From NCBI GenBank assembly GCA_011032825.1, contig JAADJZ010000001.1, forward strand, positions 1,984,001 to 2,048,000: a DNA stretch of 64,000 bases. Direction: 5' to 3'. The stretch comes from Massariosphaeria phaeospora (taxonomy: Eukaryota > Ascomycota > Dothideomycetes > Pleosporales). The position numbers were made by a program, and so were the translations under genes. This document shows, in pieces, positions 1 through 16,670 of the stretch. Under the pieces are notes generated by a model that was not told where the DNA came from, ran no database searches, and saw only the letters and a list, made by a program, of their open reading frames with translations. How positions within the stretch are numbered: the first letter of the stretch is position 1; the number at the start of each line of letters is the position of its first letter.

Positions 1-4375
<4,375 letters not shown>

Positions 4376-5464
4376 TTCAGTTGCAGCGTCTAGTGGCATT
4401 TCTATACCGAGGCGCGGTATCAGGCTTGTAGGATTCGGAGGAGCGAGCTTTTCACACGGCGAGGACAGGACAGGACACGTCTCGTCTTCTCTTTATTATC
4501 ATGCCATGCATCATCACATACGAGTCTTCATGAGCGTGTACGTACTACGGGTATGAAAGGAGGAAATTTTTCACACTGTACAGTGGGGTGTTTAGGGGTT
4601 TTCTTTCTTGGTCTTGTACTATGGCTGCTGCTGCTCTGCTCTCATGCTTTATTCATGCACATGCACATGCACATACGATTTGGGTGGAAATGCAATCTTT
4701 TATCTTTTAGCTAGACTACCTATGCATACTGCTCCTCTCATCAGCCGGAACATACATACTTTGGAGGCCATTGAGTGTGCAGTCTTGAGGGCCGTTTGCA
4801 AGCGTTGCGCACGCACTACGTACTGGATTTCCAGCATGTAATACAGTAGGTGCTGTGGTAATCTGTTGCGATGTGATGTGCTAATGGTGAGTACCACCCT
4901 CCCCCAATGTAAATAACAGGGTCGTCTCTAGCTCACTCACAGGTACCACTAATGTACCCTTGCCTTTGTGGTGGTGTATGATGTTGCATCCGTGGACCTG
5001 GTCTACTTACTCTCTACAAGAATTCTCGTTCGCTGTACGGGTTCTCGGGCGTAATGGTATGTTTACTGTAGAAATCATAATTCCCCTGTTCCGTTGGATT
5101 GGGGATATATATGGGAAAGAATAGCTCGCTAGGTAATCTAGTAATCGTATTCGTCCCAATACCTCGCTCGATCTGATACGATACGCAGATCAAAAGTCAA
5201 CGAGTTTGACAAGCCAAATCCCCTTGACATTGGAACATGCATGGTAGTCTAGCGTTGAGACGAGCGAAGACCAGATCTACACGGCCGCCGATTAATGTAC
5301 ACGAAAGAAGATGCCCTCCCTACTCAACCACGCCGTAAAGTCAAGTTTAGTGAGAATTGAACGAAACCAAACCATACCAAACCAAACCCATAACCAACGC
5401 TTCTATTCAGGTCTTCGAAAATGTCTAAATGCTCACGGTGAACTCCATGTATGTTCAGGAACGA
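4376..5464. other. Convergent intergenic region, 3' flanks of the KDM4-type and bHLH genes
   Basis: No convincing coding sequence. It holds the presumed 3' UTRs of two convergent genes, a short (ATGCAC)3 repeat at 4655-4672 and a GCTGCTGCTGCT run just before it. The short ORFs here lack conserved features. Confidence 0.6.
4655..4672. repeat. (ATGCAC)3 microsatellite
   Basis: Three perfect tandem copies of ATGCAC in the 3' flank of the demethylase gene. Confidence 0.8.
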
Positions 5465-6252
5465 TTAGCTCATCTCCGTGTCTTCCGTCTCCATGCTACA
5501 CTGGCAATGTTTCAGTCTCTCGGTGAGAAGATCAATTTCTTTCTCCTGCGCCTTCAACTTCTCGAGCGCCATCTCGATCAAGCGAGATTTGTTAATCGTG
5601 GTTCGCCGCTTGCCGTCCTTCTCTTCGCCGCCTTTGCCGCCTTTGACGCTTTCGACGCCCTCGACGGCGCCCTCGCCGTCGTCGTCTTGGTTCCGCATTA
5701 CCACGAAGCACGTGGTTCCGGAGCCAAAGGTAACTTCGCCGTCTAGCAGGAACTCGGCGATGTCGACCATGGCGGTTTTCATGCGGTCTCGGCGGGCTTG
5801 CTCGGCGGCGCGGTGGGTTGCGCGCTTCATCATGACGCCCGTGGCCATGGCGGTCGAGAAGTGGAGGCCCATTTCTGCGTGCCGGCCTTCGGCTATCCAT
5901 TCATAGTTTGATTTGGAGGCCAGGAGGTCGGCTTGCGATGTTCCCGCCGCACCTGTGGCACTCAGTGATTTGTTCAACATGTAGACAGTAGCGTTGGCAC
6001 GCCGGATCGAGACGGTCCAACGTGATGCGGCCGGATGTTTAACATACCGCTGCTCGATTCACCAGCAACATGGCTGCTTCCGGTTTTGGGGATGGGGATC
6101 TTGTGTGGCGGCGGAGTCGCGCTCTTCGAGGACGAGTTCCCTGCGATGGACTCGCCCACCGGACTGTGTCGACGTCTCTTCTTGAAAAGTTGCGGCCACG
6201 TTCTGCTGAGAGGACCACCCCCAGTCGTCTTGTTATTGGCGAGCAGATCCAT
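5465..6252 (-). CDS. Compact Pho4/NUC-1-like bHLH transcription factor
   Basis: Exons 6252-6048 and 5952-5465 (intron 95 nt, GTATGT...CACAG), 230 residues. The basic region KRATHRAAEQARRDRM (111-126) has the H115-E119-R123 triad of class-B bHLH proteins that read CACGTG, and closely resembles yeast Pho4 and Neurospora NUC-1. Helix 1 ends near 137. A long acidic/Gly-rich loop of about 50 residues follows, then helix 2 (INKSRLIEMALEKL) running into a leucine-rich coiled coil. NUC-1 proteins are much longer and carry regulatory and activation regions that are absent here. The N-terminus has a basic KKRRR patch that could serve nuclear import. A role in phosphate regulation is inference from the DNA-binding domain only. 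An upstream exon beyond 6252 cannot be excluded. Confidence 0.82.
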
Positions 6253-7074
6253 AGTCCATTAACATTTAGACGCCCTTCACTAACACGGTGCGAACTCGAA
6301 GGTAGAGCTCTCTTGCAGCGAAAAATGCAGGGTCCGCGTCCTTGATTAGTCTGTTTGGTCGTCGACGCATGCGGTAGGCGTCCGTCCGTAGTCCCGCACA
6401 AGCGCCCTTTGGAGACTCAGTACCGAGCCCAACGATGGCTTCGACAGCACGTCGAGAACACTCCGCCATGCTGGGCACCTTAAAGAGATCCTACGCCCTG
6501 CGCGGCCAAAGGATTACAGCCGCGGGGGATGCCTTGGCGTTTCGAGCTGCGTCGTGGGATGTCGGTGAGATGTAAGACGTGGTGTTGCCCAACGAGACGC
6601 ACGATCTGGCCCACGTGCTCGCGCCAAGACCGTCGCCGCGGACTCCACCTTACCCTTTGTAAGACGGGCCAGAGCGAGTGACATTTCCGCCCGCGTCTGC
6701 CCCAGGTGATGTGCGCCGCCCACGGTCCATCGGCACCTTATTGGGCATTCGTCTCCACCCTGCCCGGCTGCCGCTGAACAGCTGGCCCTTCCATCACTCC
6801 CCTCGTCCTTCACCACTGGACAGCGTGTGGCTTGGCTCACAATAGGTATGCCAGTGCATCGCAATTGAAACGCTTAGACGGTGTTTCCGATGGCGGACAA
6901 ATCTCTTGATGCAGAATAAGACAGTATTAAAATATATACGTGGCTTGCCAGCCACACGCGCCATCACTCCTGGGCACCTGCGTGCAGGTGCCGGCCAGCT
7001 CACGTAGAGTCGTAGACTACCTGAACTCCGGCGCGTTAAGTCAAACAGTATGCATCCTTTGCAGGCCTGGAGCC
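6253..7074. other. Intergenic region upstream of the bHLH gene
   Basis: This lies between the bHLH start and the end of the MFS gene, both on the minus strand. It contains a CACGTGGG element (see 6610-6617) and otherwise only unsupported short ORFs. Confidence 0.55.
6610..6617 (-). promoter_or_regulatory. Pho4-type E-box CACGTGGG
   Basis: The minus strand reads CACGTGGG, the core with G-flanks preferred by yeast Pho4, about 360 bp upstream of the start codon of the Pho4-like bHLH gene and in the same orientation. It could be an autoregulatory site, but one 8-mer can also occur by chance. Confidence 0.4.
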
Positions 7075-8698
7075 TCATCGCACTTTGTGGTCCTTGATGC
7101 TCTCTCCGTCCAGTCCCAGTACGTACTCGCTGCCTTGATCATCGATATCATGCTCCATATCCAGGTCATTCAACATCGCTGGATTCAGAGCGATCGCGCC
7201 CTTGGGAATGAATGTCGACGTCATCACCAAGACGAAGATGAGCGTGAACTGAACACCGGCAATGTTCACCATCGCCGGGTGGATGTCCTCGTCGTTGGCT
7301 GCAGACACTTTGTCGATGTACCCACCAAGGAGCGGCGACGTGATTGCGTACGTCACAATGTAGGTAGAGTAGAGAAACGCCATCACGGCGCCCAATGCCG
7401 ACACGTTCTTAGTCTTCGACTCGATACGCGCGAGCGAGGCCTGAATGTAGGCGGCGAGCGAAACATCTCCAGCAGCCCAACCCTAGTTTCTGTTAACATT
7501 TGCATCTTTCGTGCTATTGTAGAGAACTTACGAAGGAGATCGGCAAGAACGTAGCAGCGACAATCCAGGCTTGGTTGACGTCTCCGGATTTGGGATTCCA
7601 ATAGGGTATGTACCAGACGATCAGAAGCGCCAGTGAGTCGAGACGAAGCCAGGGCATCGGTGTGTGGACCATGTTGGTAAAGAGAAAAACGAACAAGGCG
7701 CCAAAGAGTTCGCCCAGATTGCTACCGCCAACCATGATTTGCGACCAAGCTGAGTTTCCAAGATATCGACGGGCCACAGCAGGTGCGATGCCATTCTCGA
7801 GATAACGGTGGCCGTAGAGCGCAATCGCGTAACCGGGTAAAAGCCAGACAAATTTGCGGTTGGTGAATATGATTCTTGCGCCAGTCCAGACCGACTCGAA
7901 GAAAAGCCAAAAACCACCCACGACAGCTTTGGCATACGAAGGCTGGTCCACCAGAGCAGGGGCCCTCTCCTTTTGGAAGCCTGCCTCATCGATCATGTAC
8001 CAGGCGATAGCAGCTGCGAGAAAGAATACAGGTGTGATGATGAAGGACATGTTGTTGCCAAACCGAGGAATCAAAGCCAGTGCCGTACAGAATGCACCGC
8101 TTGTGCCAGAAACCTCGTAGAAGATGTGGACCAAAGCGTCGAGGCGTCGCAGCTTCTGAACATTGCCGCCGACTAGATCGCGAGGGATAACGCGTCGAAT
8201 CAACTCCACCATGCCGTAGACAATACCGCAAACGCAGTATATAGGGATCATGCCATCAGTGTTGTAGTCGCCATAGTATGGGAAATTCTTCTTGGGGTGA
8301 TTTTTTCTCCATTTCGCAGGGACAAAGCTACCGCCAGTAGCTGCGTCGATGATGAGGAGTAGAGATGAGAAGATTCCGAAGACAAGGATGGCGACCGATA
8401 ACACGTTTTTGGTCCTGAATCGCTTGACCAAAGGTGCGATGAGAATACTTCCCACACATTGAAATGCCTGGTTCAGGCCCGTGAGTAGTCCAACCCGTTG
8501 GAAAGTCACAGCTGTCGTCTTGTTGATTCGAGCTTGCTCGTCATATCGGTTTGTCGCCAACGCCACGACGGAGCCGTTGAAAGCTTCCAGACCGAACTTG
8601 TACAACATAATGCCGCCGATGTAAATCGCAATATTTCGCCGTTCCATAGGTGTGAAGGCCCGCCATGTTTCCGTGATAGTACCGAAGACTTTAGCCAT
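7075..8698 (-). CDS. Major facilitator superfamily membrane transporter
   Basis: Exons 8698-7532 and 7482-7075 (intron 49 nt), 524 residues. The intron is supported by the junction PISF|GWAAGDVSLAAY, which restores a continuous protein. About twelve hydrophobic segments are visible, with a central hydrophilic loop near the stretch AGFQKERAPALVDQPSYAK and a charged cytoplasmic C-terminus. It belongs to the broad fungal MFS group. I see no motif that tells the substrate. It is followed on the same strand by the bHLH gene, and the 1.5-kb upstream region separates it from a divergent rhodopsin-fold gene. Confidence 0.8.
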
Positions 8699-10216
8699 GG
8701 TCGGTAGTGGTTGTCGATATGGAAGATGACCGAGGGCCTGGTTTGAGTGTTGATGTACAGACAGTAGCGGGGCTGCAGGGGAATATGTAGAAAGACACGG
8801 AGTTTATATCTCGCGGTGCAATAAAGTCGGGTGTGAGACAACAGGTCCGACGACGAGAGGCCCAATCAGAGGGACTGGCATAAGCATGTGTGAACCGCGC
8901 CCCAGCCGTGCTTGAAGCGTTTGGGGGCCTCGCCGCTTCGCTCACCGTGATCCAAAGGCATTTTTAGCTCCCGCCAGTCGTTCCCTCGACGTCCGGTTGC
9001 CAAGAGGAATCCCTGCAGCGGTACCGAAGATCACTCAGTCCGCAGCTTAGTGGATTTTGAAAAAGATGGACCAAACAGAGCGCAGAACATCTGCACGTTT
9101 CTTTCGCGCCCTAGCTGTGGCTGTGGCTTCAAATCCTGAGGGTTCCTCGCTTTTCGCCGTTCGGTGATGCCTACGGTGTAGCGTTTCACGGACCACGATA
9201 CCAGCTCCCACGTTGAAGGGGTCAACACTCCCTGGGGCCTGGGTTGACCGGAGAGTGCGCAAGGCGTACCCCATAGAAGCCCAGTCGATTATTTATTAGG
9301 ACTCCGGTGCATACGCATCAGCTGGAGTGACGAGTCTATCGTTCATATCCTCTCGCTTGTCCTCCACCCGACCTCCCTAGCATACATAACTCTTCGCCGA
9401 TCAAGGCAGACTTTACGCGATTCTCTAAAAAACAAACAAAAGTTAAGCAATGTATGAAGACGTATCCTTTGCTTTTGCAAAACTCCGATGTATCTAGTAC
9501 ACTAAGCATAGCGATGACGAGTAAGTACGGAGTAGGGAAGTAGGGTTGCCCACTAAGCGAGTGGACATCGGAGATGAATTTTGCCGCAGGGGTTGCTCGT
9601 TGGGCCTAACCTCTACACACTGACTAATCAGCTCCATCAACCACGCCATCTAGAGATTGCATTTCTTGAGATTGCGTACTGTCGGTTTTGTTAAGTTTCA
9701 TCTGAGAAGACAGACATATGTATACTCAGCGCGCCGACCGATCTGTGGTTGAGAAGCCCTCATAAGATAACATCTGCTGACCTCGGAATGTCCGAATGCA
9801 GTTCCATCATTAGCGATAATATCGTTTATTTTCCAGCTGTTCGTCACCGTGGTCTTTGTAGCCGCACGGGCAGGTCTAACTCCCGTGAGCCTTTGTCAAG
9901 CTTTCCCGAATACCTGACTAGTCGACTCCCATGACAAAGAGATTCCGGGAACGGCAGAGCTTGTCTATTGCTTAGCATGTGCCGAGTGGTAGATGCGTAA
10001 TATTCTCCGTAGAGTTGAGGCTCAACTTGCCCAAATGCGAGGTTCTCGTGCCCGCTGCTGCAACTTGTAATGCCATCATCAAGCCGCATTAGGAGAACAA
10101 GGTACTCGCTACTAGCTTCTTCTTGATAATCGATCAAAGCAGCGTGTCTCTGTCTTGCATCCTTCCTACTTTTTTGGTCCTAAAACCTCAACATCCTCGT
10201 ATAGGTCCCGCTCATC
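8699..10216. other. Divergent intergenic region between MFS and rhodopsin-fold genes
   Basis: About 1.5 kb with only short, mutually overlapping ORFs and no domain. It presumably holds both promoters. I see no repeat, RNA gene or mobile element. Confidence 0.55.
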
Positions 10217-11477
10217 ATGGACATACCTGGCTTCGGTACGGCATCTGGCGTTCAACAACCACGGTCCTGGGCTATCTCTGCATCGCTGACCGCCGTAACC
10301 GCTATAACTGTGTGCGTGATCGTTGCGCGTATATGGGCACGATTCGTCATCAGCAAAAATGCCGGTGTCGATGACTGGTTCATTATCGCTGCCGTGGTAT
10401 GTTCAAATCTTCTCTTCTAGATAGCAGCGCAGGAGACTAATCTGCTCAGCCGTTCCTTATAGGCTATAACGTGGTCACTGTCCTCGGTAAGCTGAACATC
10501 CCTATCATGTTGGAGGAAGGTGCTAAGTATTCTAGGCCTACAAGCGTTCGGCTACCACTTGCACATATGGCAACAGACTGGTAAATCCTTGGTGGATGCT
10601 CAGAAGGTATTATCCAAGGCAGGCGCAGACATACGAATGCCGCTCACAAGACCCAGATGATAATACCGATCGAAGAACTGTACCTCATAACGACAGTGTT
10701 GACTAAAGTCTCCATCCTATTCTTTCTCCTCCGAATCATGGACCGCACCAGCTCCAAAGCTTTCTTATGGTCCGTGTGGGCGATGATGGCCTTCGTCGTT
10801 GCCTACGGCGTCAGTTGCTTCTTCGCCATACTTTTCACTTGTTGGCCGATTGACGCGGCTTGGAACCAATACCGACTGGATTGGATAATTCAAAAGAAAA
10901 AATCATTCAAATGTACCAATTTGACTGTCATCATCATCGCATCGGCATGCATCAGCACTACCCAGGACTTGCTTACATGCATACTGCCTTTGTTGTTTAT
11001 TCGGAAGTTGAAGATCCCTCAACAGCGTAAGCTGGCTGTCATGAGTGTCTTTGGAATCGGCGTAATGTGAGTTTATGCTCGTTTCCCATCACATCATGTT
11101 GTTTACTGACTGTAATAAGTGCTTGCGTATTCGGTGTCCTTCGCGTCGTATACACTGCCCTTCTGTACCGCCACGTGTTGGCACTAGACTTCGTGTACGA
11201 TATCACATGGAAAGCGGACAAAACCTTCATCTTCACAACACTTGAAGTCAATCTCGCTATGATATGCGCATCGGCTCCTGCACTTCGGACGTATTGTCGC
11301 TGCCTAGACAGTCGTCGGCGCACGGGAACTAGCTCGTCGAGTCACGATCGGGTAACGCGGTCAACGGATATTCATCTGCCCAGTCTCCGATCGAAGAAGT
11401 CCAAGCACGACCGAACTGGCAGTACCAGCACTTATAGCTCGCAAATGCCCCTACCGGCGAATGTCCATGCCGTTTGA
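10217..11477 (+). CDS. Fungal rhodopsin-fold seven-helix integral membrane protein
   Basis: Exons 10217-10396, 10450-10486, 10536-10606, 10651-11066 and 11120-11477; 353 residues. All four introns are short (44-53 nt) and the frame closes at each junction, for example FGIGV|IACVFGVLRVVYTAL. Hydrophobic helices alternate with short loops in the pattern of the large fungal family (Fung_rhodopsin, the PTH11/SAT-like integral membrane proteins): ARIWARF after helix 1, DDWFIIAAV opening helix 2, ATVCWPID-like FTCWPIDAAWNQY, and a soluble Ser/Arg-rich tail. There is no CFEM domain at the N-terminus. Members are often surface sensors or cluster-associated proteins, but the function here is unknown. 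The 37- and 71-nt exons make it easy to miss. Confidence 0.85.
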
Positions 11478-11871
11478 AGGCTTCGTTGGGTCCGTCGTTT
11501 TTAGATTGCGAAGATAAATCTGATATCATTCATGAACGGGTTCCACGGATCGAAATAATTATATCGGTATATGATTCTTGAGACTCGCTTCTAGGTGACT
11601 TCATGGTGGTGCTGAGTGATTACCCATCATACGCATAGCGCAAAGTGACGATACAATCATCAGAATATGAGGCATCTGGATGGAACTCTTCCCGTTCTCT
11701 TGTATTATGGTGGTCATCGCTGTGTGGATCCATCACCGAACACTGAATCGTACCCGCTGGCTCAGCGCGTCTTCACCGAGGACTGCACATATTCGTGGGT
11801 ATAAGCAGACGCCACGTAAACGCCACAGTCGATGCAGCTTTTCGAGTCTGTCTGCTCCACTAGGCAAGTGC
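11478..11871. other. Convergent intergenic region
   Basis: Short 3' flank shared by the rhodopsin-fold gene and CWC21. Nothing recognisable is seen. Confidence 0.55.
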
Positions 11872-12460
11872 TCAGTCGGACTCTTCCTTATATCGTCGCG
11901 GCTCCTTCGCTCTGTCCGGACGGTCTTCCTCATCATTATGGGCCAGAGACTCCCTCAACCTCTCGTCCTGCTTCCGCCAATGGCTGCCCTCTTCGTAGTC
12001 GGCTGAAATGCCCAGGGCCTTCCTCAGCCTCTCGCTCTCCTCGATCTTCGCCTGTGCTAGGTCATGAACTTGGTGTGATTTCAAGCTGCGCGCGTTGGGT
12101 CCTGTATCTTTGCCTTGCTTGCGTTCTTCTTCGAGCTTTTTCCGGAGCGCGTCACACTGGTCATCGATCTCATCCTCGTCGACACTGCACTGGTTAGCAC
12201 GACGCCCAGGGTAGAGTCTCGACTGCGTACCCTTTCTCTTCAAGCTTGTCTCGGAGCTCGAACACCTTGACTTCGATTTGACGGCGGCGATCGTGCTCTA
12301 GTATTTCCTTGTCGGGTTGTCGCTGGCGATGCTTGCTCTCCTCCCAGTCCTGCGGATATGGCGCAATCTTGTCGCGGTGTCTCAGCAGAGATCGGTTCTT
12401 CTGAACGAAACCGGATGTGCCGCTGCCACGCGGGGTAGTGAGGCCGACGTTTTCAGACAT
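11872..12460 (-). CDS. cwc21: Pre-mRNA-splicing factor CWC21 (cwf21 domain)
   Basis: Exons 12460-12231 and 12184-11872 (intron 46 nt with a GCTAAC branch point), 180 residues. The N-terminus MSENVGLTTPRGSGTSGFVQ and the block HRQRQPDKEILEHDRRRQIE are hallmarks of Cwc21/SRRM2. The cwf21 domain spans the splice junction (LRDKLEEKG|VDEDEIDDQCDALRKKL, about residues 60-98). The C-terminus is charged and helical. The protein binds the Prp8/Snu114 region of the activated spliceosome. It is divergent from CDC123 across a 238-bp shared promoter. Confidence 0.93.
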
Positions 12461-12698
12461 GGTGTCGTGTGGTTGGAGTGATTATGGGTGAGGCGTCAAG
12501 TGGAGCCCACCTGCAGAGCGGAGAGTGCGGAGGTCGAGTGCCGATCCGTGCCAAGCCCCCAACTGCCCCGCCACAGTGAGTCTTCGCAACGCGACCCACG
12601 GTTGGGGAAAGACTCATCGCTTCAACCATGAGACGTTTTTTCTATAAAGCTCACGCTGCACCCCGTTCAGCTCTATCTACATCTTTACACCACCCACC
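12461..12698. promoter_or_regulatory. Bidirectional promoter, CWC21/CDC123
   Basis: 238 bp between two divergent start codons. A TATAAA at 12643-12648 lies about 50 bp before the CDC123 start codon. The part next to CWC21 is GC-rich and lacks a TATA-like sequence. Confidence 0.55.
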
Positions 12699-13948
12699 AT
12701 GACTACAGAGTCTCACCACGACGGGCCCGAGGGCTGGCTCAAGCAACTTCCGTTCCCGCCGGTCACGAAGAGCCATGTCTTGAACTGCTCGTACCATAGC
12801 TGGCATCCAAAGTAAGCCTGCCGATGCGAAGCTTTGCGCGCGACAAACTCTAACGCCCGTCTAGATACCGGACTATCACCCCAAAAGCACGCCTTGTGCC
12901 ACTCCCTGCCGCCTTCCTTGCCTACCTCCGCGAAGATGGCATAGTGCTACCCCCGGAAGAGACAGACAATCCAGAATGGTCCGACGCAGACAGCGGCATC
13001 TTCTCTGGAGCCGACAATGACGCGGATGGTGACGACGACGCCAATTACGATCCATCTACTCATTGGCGCGATACTCACGAGGCGATTGAGCAAGTGATCG
13101 AGGAACTCGGCGGAAAAGTTGCGCCAAAGCTGAACTGGTCAGCGCCGAAAGATGCCACATGGATTGCAGCGACCAACAGTATGGAGTGCAGGACACCTAA
13201 CGACATCTATCTACTGCTCAAGTCGAGTGACTTTGTCACTCATGATCTGCAGCATGCCTTTGACGATACCGAAGGGGAAACCGCTGCGGATACGCAAACG
13301 ACCGCCACCATACCGTACCATCTGGTTCTCCGTAAATGGATAACTCTGAACCCTGCGGTCGAATTCCGCTGCTTCGTGCGTAACCGTAAGCTCATCGCCA
13401 TCTGCCAACGCGATCTAAATTACTTCGAGTTCCTCTTCCAAATGCAGGACAAGCTGCGGCAAACAATCGAAGAGTTTTTCGACAAACACATCCGAGACAC
13501 GTTCCCGGACTCGAACTTCACCTTCGACGTCTACATTCCGCCACCGCATGATCGCGTCTGGGTGATGGACTTCAACCCTTGGGCCCAGAGGACTGACCCG
13601 CTTCTCTTTAGTTGGTTTGAGCTTCTGACTCTACCTGAGCCCGAAGAGTCAGACCACAGTGCAGAGAGCAACAATGCCGACATAGAGGCAGGATCGGTTT
13701 CTGCTTCAGAGGAAGAAGAGGACGATGATATCATTGAGGTTTTCCAGCCCGAATTTCGTCTTGTTCATCGAGACGATCCAGAGGCTTATGGTTTCACTAC
13801 TCCGCAATACAGTGCCCACAAGCTCCCCAAGGATGTGGTAGATGCTAGCATAGGGGGAGAAGGAAACTTGAGGGAGTTTGCGCTCCAGTGGAAGGAGGCT
13901 CAGAAGCTTGCCGAGCAACAGAGAGCTGACGATAGCGGGGATGACTAG
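12699..13948 (+). CDS. cdc123: Cell division cycle protein 123 (D123), eIF2 assembly chaperone
   Basis: Exons 12699-12811 and 12865-13948 (intron 53 nt), 398 residues. The intron is forced because the unspliced frame hits TAA inside GTAAGC, and splicing gives [22 protein letters not shown]-grasp-like D123 features are present: [47 protein letters not shown] and VWVMDFNPW (the metal/ATP-binding DxN). Cdc123 promotes joining of eIF2 alpha and gamma subunits, so it acts in cytoplasmic translation initiation. An acidic insert after position 30 and an acidic C-terminus are normal for the family. The gene is tandem with COG1, only 158 bp downstream. Confidence 0.95.
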
Positions 13949-14106
13949 ATGAAGGGCATGGGTCGTTCAGTGCTGTGCAAGAACTATAATGATGAGCTTA
14001 TTGTTCTATACTATAAGCTTGATAAAATTGTATTGAATCTACATATATAGGAAAATGTGAAATTGTCTATCGTACTCAGTTACAGAGTTGACCATCGTGC
14101 CTACGC

Positions 14107-16670
14107 ATGATGACTAATCCGGTGGATCATTTCGCCGGCCAAACGTGGAGCGCATGTAACTCCCCACCCGAGAGTATAGCGCTGATCAACCCACCCAGCA
14201 TGGGCAACGAGGCGCCGGATCCTCGGACGTTCAAGACTTGGGAAGATGCGTTCCAATACCCAATCCCAGTTGTTCGCAAACTGGAGAATCAGCTCCGTAC
14301 TAATGCTGATGAGAATCGCGAAAAGCTGCGATCGCTCGTTGGGTGAGCAGACGTATGAATCTGTACGAGTTTATGGCTAACGAAGATTCAGCGCGAGCTA
14401 TCGCAGCCTCCTCGACACCGCGGAAACAATTATAGACATGGAGGACAGGATGGAGCAGGTGGAATCGAAGCTCGCAAGAATGGGGCAGAATTGCAATTCG
14501 CGAGCCCTCGATCGAATCTCGAACAATGCGCTCAATATGGATACCCATACCCGGAGTCGTGGTCAGTGTTCTTGGGAGGACAAGATTGTTGCAGCAGTGG
14601 ATTGACCTGGGGACAGATTTGGACCGGTACACGTTTGCTTCTCAGCTATCGGTCCTCCGCAACTGCCCGGTGGTAATAACACGGTTGATGAAAACTGACG
14701 GATCGTACCTACTCATTGCCAAGGTCCTGGACGTATCGCGGCTATTGCACAAGGCCCTTTCGCAGGCCAAGCATAAGTCTCCTATACTGGACCGTCTCGG
14801 GGATCGGCTTGGCTCGGTGCGTCGGAAACTCCTGCGACGAATAGATAGGCGACTTGCACGTCCCGATGTAGACACGGCGATGCTGGTGGAAAGCATGTGT
14901 GCCTACTTTCTTGCCACGCGTTCCACGCCAACAGACGTGTTACGGCATTTCCTCCAAGTGCGGAAAGAAGAGATCACTAGTTCTCTCAAGCATGGCTATG
15001 AGCTAGCCAAGCGTGGTATGACTGCTCTGAAGCTTTGCCTACAAACGTGTTCAGACACTCAGGCGATATTCCCACGCCGGTTGGCCGACTCGCTAGCTAA
15101 ACTGAAAACCCAACCCCTCGTTCAGGATCCTGATGTTCGCGAACTCTATGAGTTGAATTTGGATATACACGATCGTTGGATCGGTGATGAAGCACGTAAT
15201 TATACACCATGGCCGCGCCACGACGAACTTCAAAGGACAGAAGCAGAACGGCTTCTACACCAGTGGTCAAAGCAGGCTATATCAGCATTTCTGCAAGGTA
15301 TCAAGACCGCGCTTGACCGTGAGGAAAGCCTTAAGGAAGTTGCTTCATTAAGGCAGGAGTTGGTCGAGACGTGGATACTGACGGGTTCGAGAATGGCTGG
15401 TGTCAAGTCGGCAAACGTCCTGGACGACCTGCGAGACACTATGAACAACCAGTTAGAGACTATTGTTGTCTCTCGCGCACAGGATCTCCAGCACGTTGTA
15501 ACTCAGCTCACCAGCGCCCTGAACCTGTGGCCCCAGGCGGAAGAAACGTCGAAAGCCTCTCTCTGGATTACTACCTCCTCAGCTGCGGAGCTCGACAATG
15601 GAGCTCAGGCGTTCAAGACAACAATACTCAACACCTACCAAGGCCGCGACCAAGCCGTGGCCGATGTCGTCTCAGCGTTTGACCGGTGGATGGGCTCTGT
15701 GTTGGAAGTAAAGGGCATAATCAAGTCGATGAAAGAAGCTCGCTGGGACGACACCTTTGCTGACGATTTCGACGACTCGGACGATGATCTCGGTGATTCG
15801 AAACAGACCCTTCTTAGCGACGATGACCCTCGTCTCCTAGAAGAGGCTACTCAGGAAGCACTAGGAAACACGTTGAACAGTTTGGCCGCAAGCTTCACCC
15901 AAGTCGTATCCAAACTTGCTTCCAACCAGGACGATTTGGTCGTTCCCAGAGCCGCATTCGTCATGCGCGTAGCCCGCGAAATCGGCGACCGGATACCGCG
16001 ATTACGCCTCCAAGAAAGATCCACGCCACCGCCGACGCCTTTTACCAGCGATCTGCTGAAGCCGTTACACAGCACGCTCGCTACGCGCGTCGTGCAGCCC
16101 TTGATGCAGGATCTGCAGCGTCATATCACGGCGGGGGTAAACGTCAAGTCCAAACGCCATATTCTCTGGGAAGGCCACCCACCTCTACCCGCCCAACCCT
16201 CACCTAGCGCCTTCCGCTTTCTCCAACGACTGGTCCAGAACATGGCAAGTTATGGGAGTGACTTGTGGTCTCCAGACGGAGTCGCCGTGTTGAAAGGCCT
16301 GGCTTGCGTGGAGGTCGCCACGGTTTATCGGCACATATTGGATGTCATCAGGGCTGTTGGAGTTGAAGCTACAACGGAAGATAAGGATACAGCGGAGGAT
16401 GCCACTGAAATCGATGCACCTGAAACCGAGGCCGCAGTTTCGTCCCCGGATACTAAGGAGCTGAGAGACCAGAAGCTGACACAAACGCTGTTCGATATCC
16501 TCTACATCCAGCGGTTCGTAGGAGGGTTTGGCGATGAGGATGCTCTTGAGGACCTGGTGAAGGACGCGAATGAGGGTTTGGATCTGGATGATGGTGCAAA
16601 CGTCCGGTTGAAGAAGAATGCTTCGGAGTATGGACGCAGGACGTACTTGCTGTTTGCCTTGTTAGCGTAG
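14107..16670 (+). CDS. cog1: Conserved oligomeric Golgi complex subunit 1
   Basis: Exons 14107-14342, 14392-14561 and 14617-16670, 819 residues. Intron 2 (55 nt, donor GTCAGT) is needed to change frame and yields THTRSR|DLDRYTFASQLSVL. The N-terminus TWEDAFQYPIPVVRKLE followed by the helical block SLLDTAETIIDMEDRMEQVE is typical of fungal COG1, and the rest is helical with no enzyme motif. An acidic stretch (DDFDDSDDDLGDS) sits mid-protein. COG1 belongs to lobe A of the COG tether, which returns vesicles within the Golgi. YPT1 and SEC22 in this window act at the same membranes but are not clustered with it. Confidence 0.9.
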
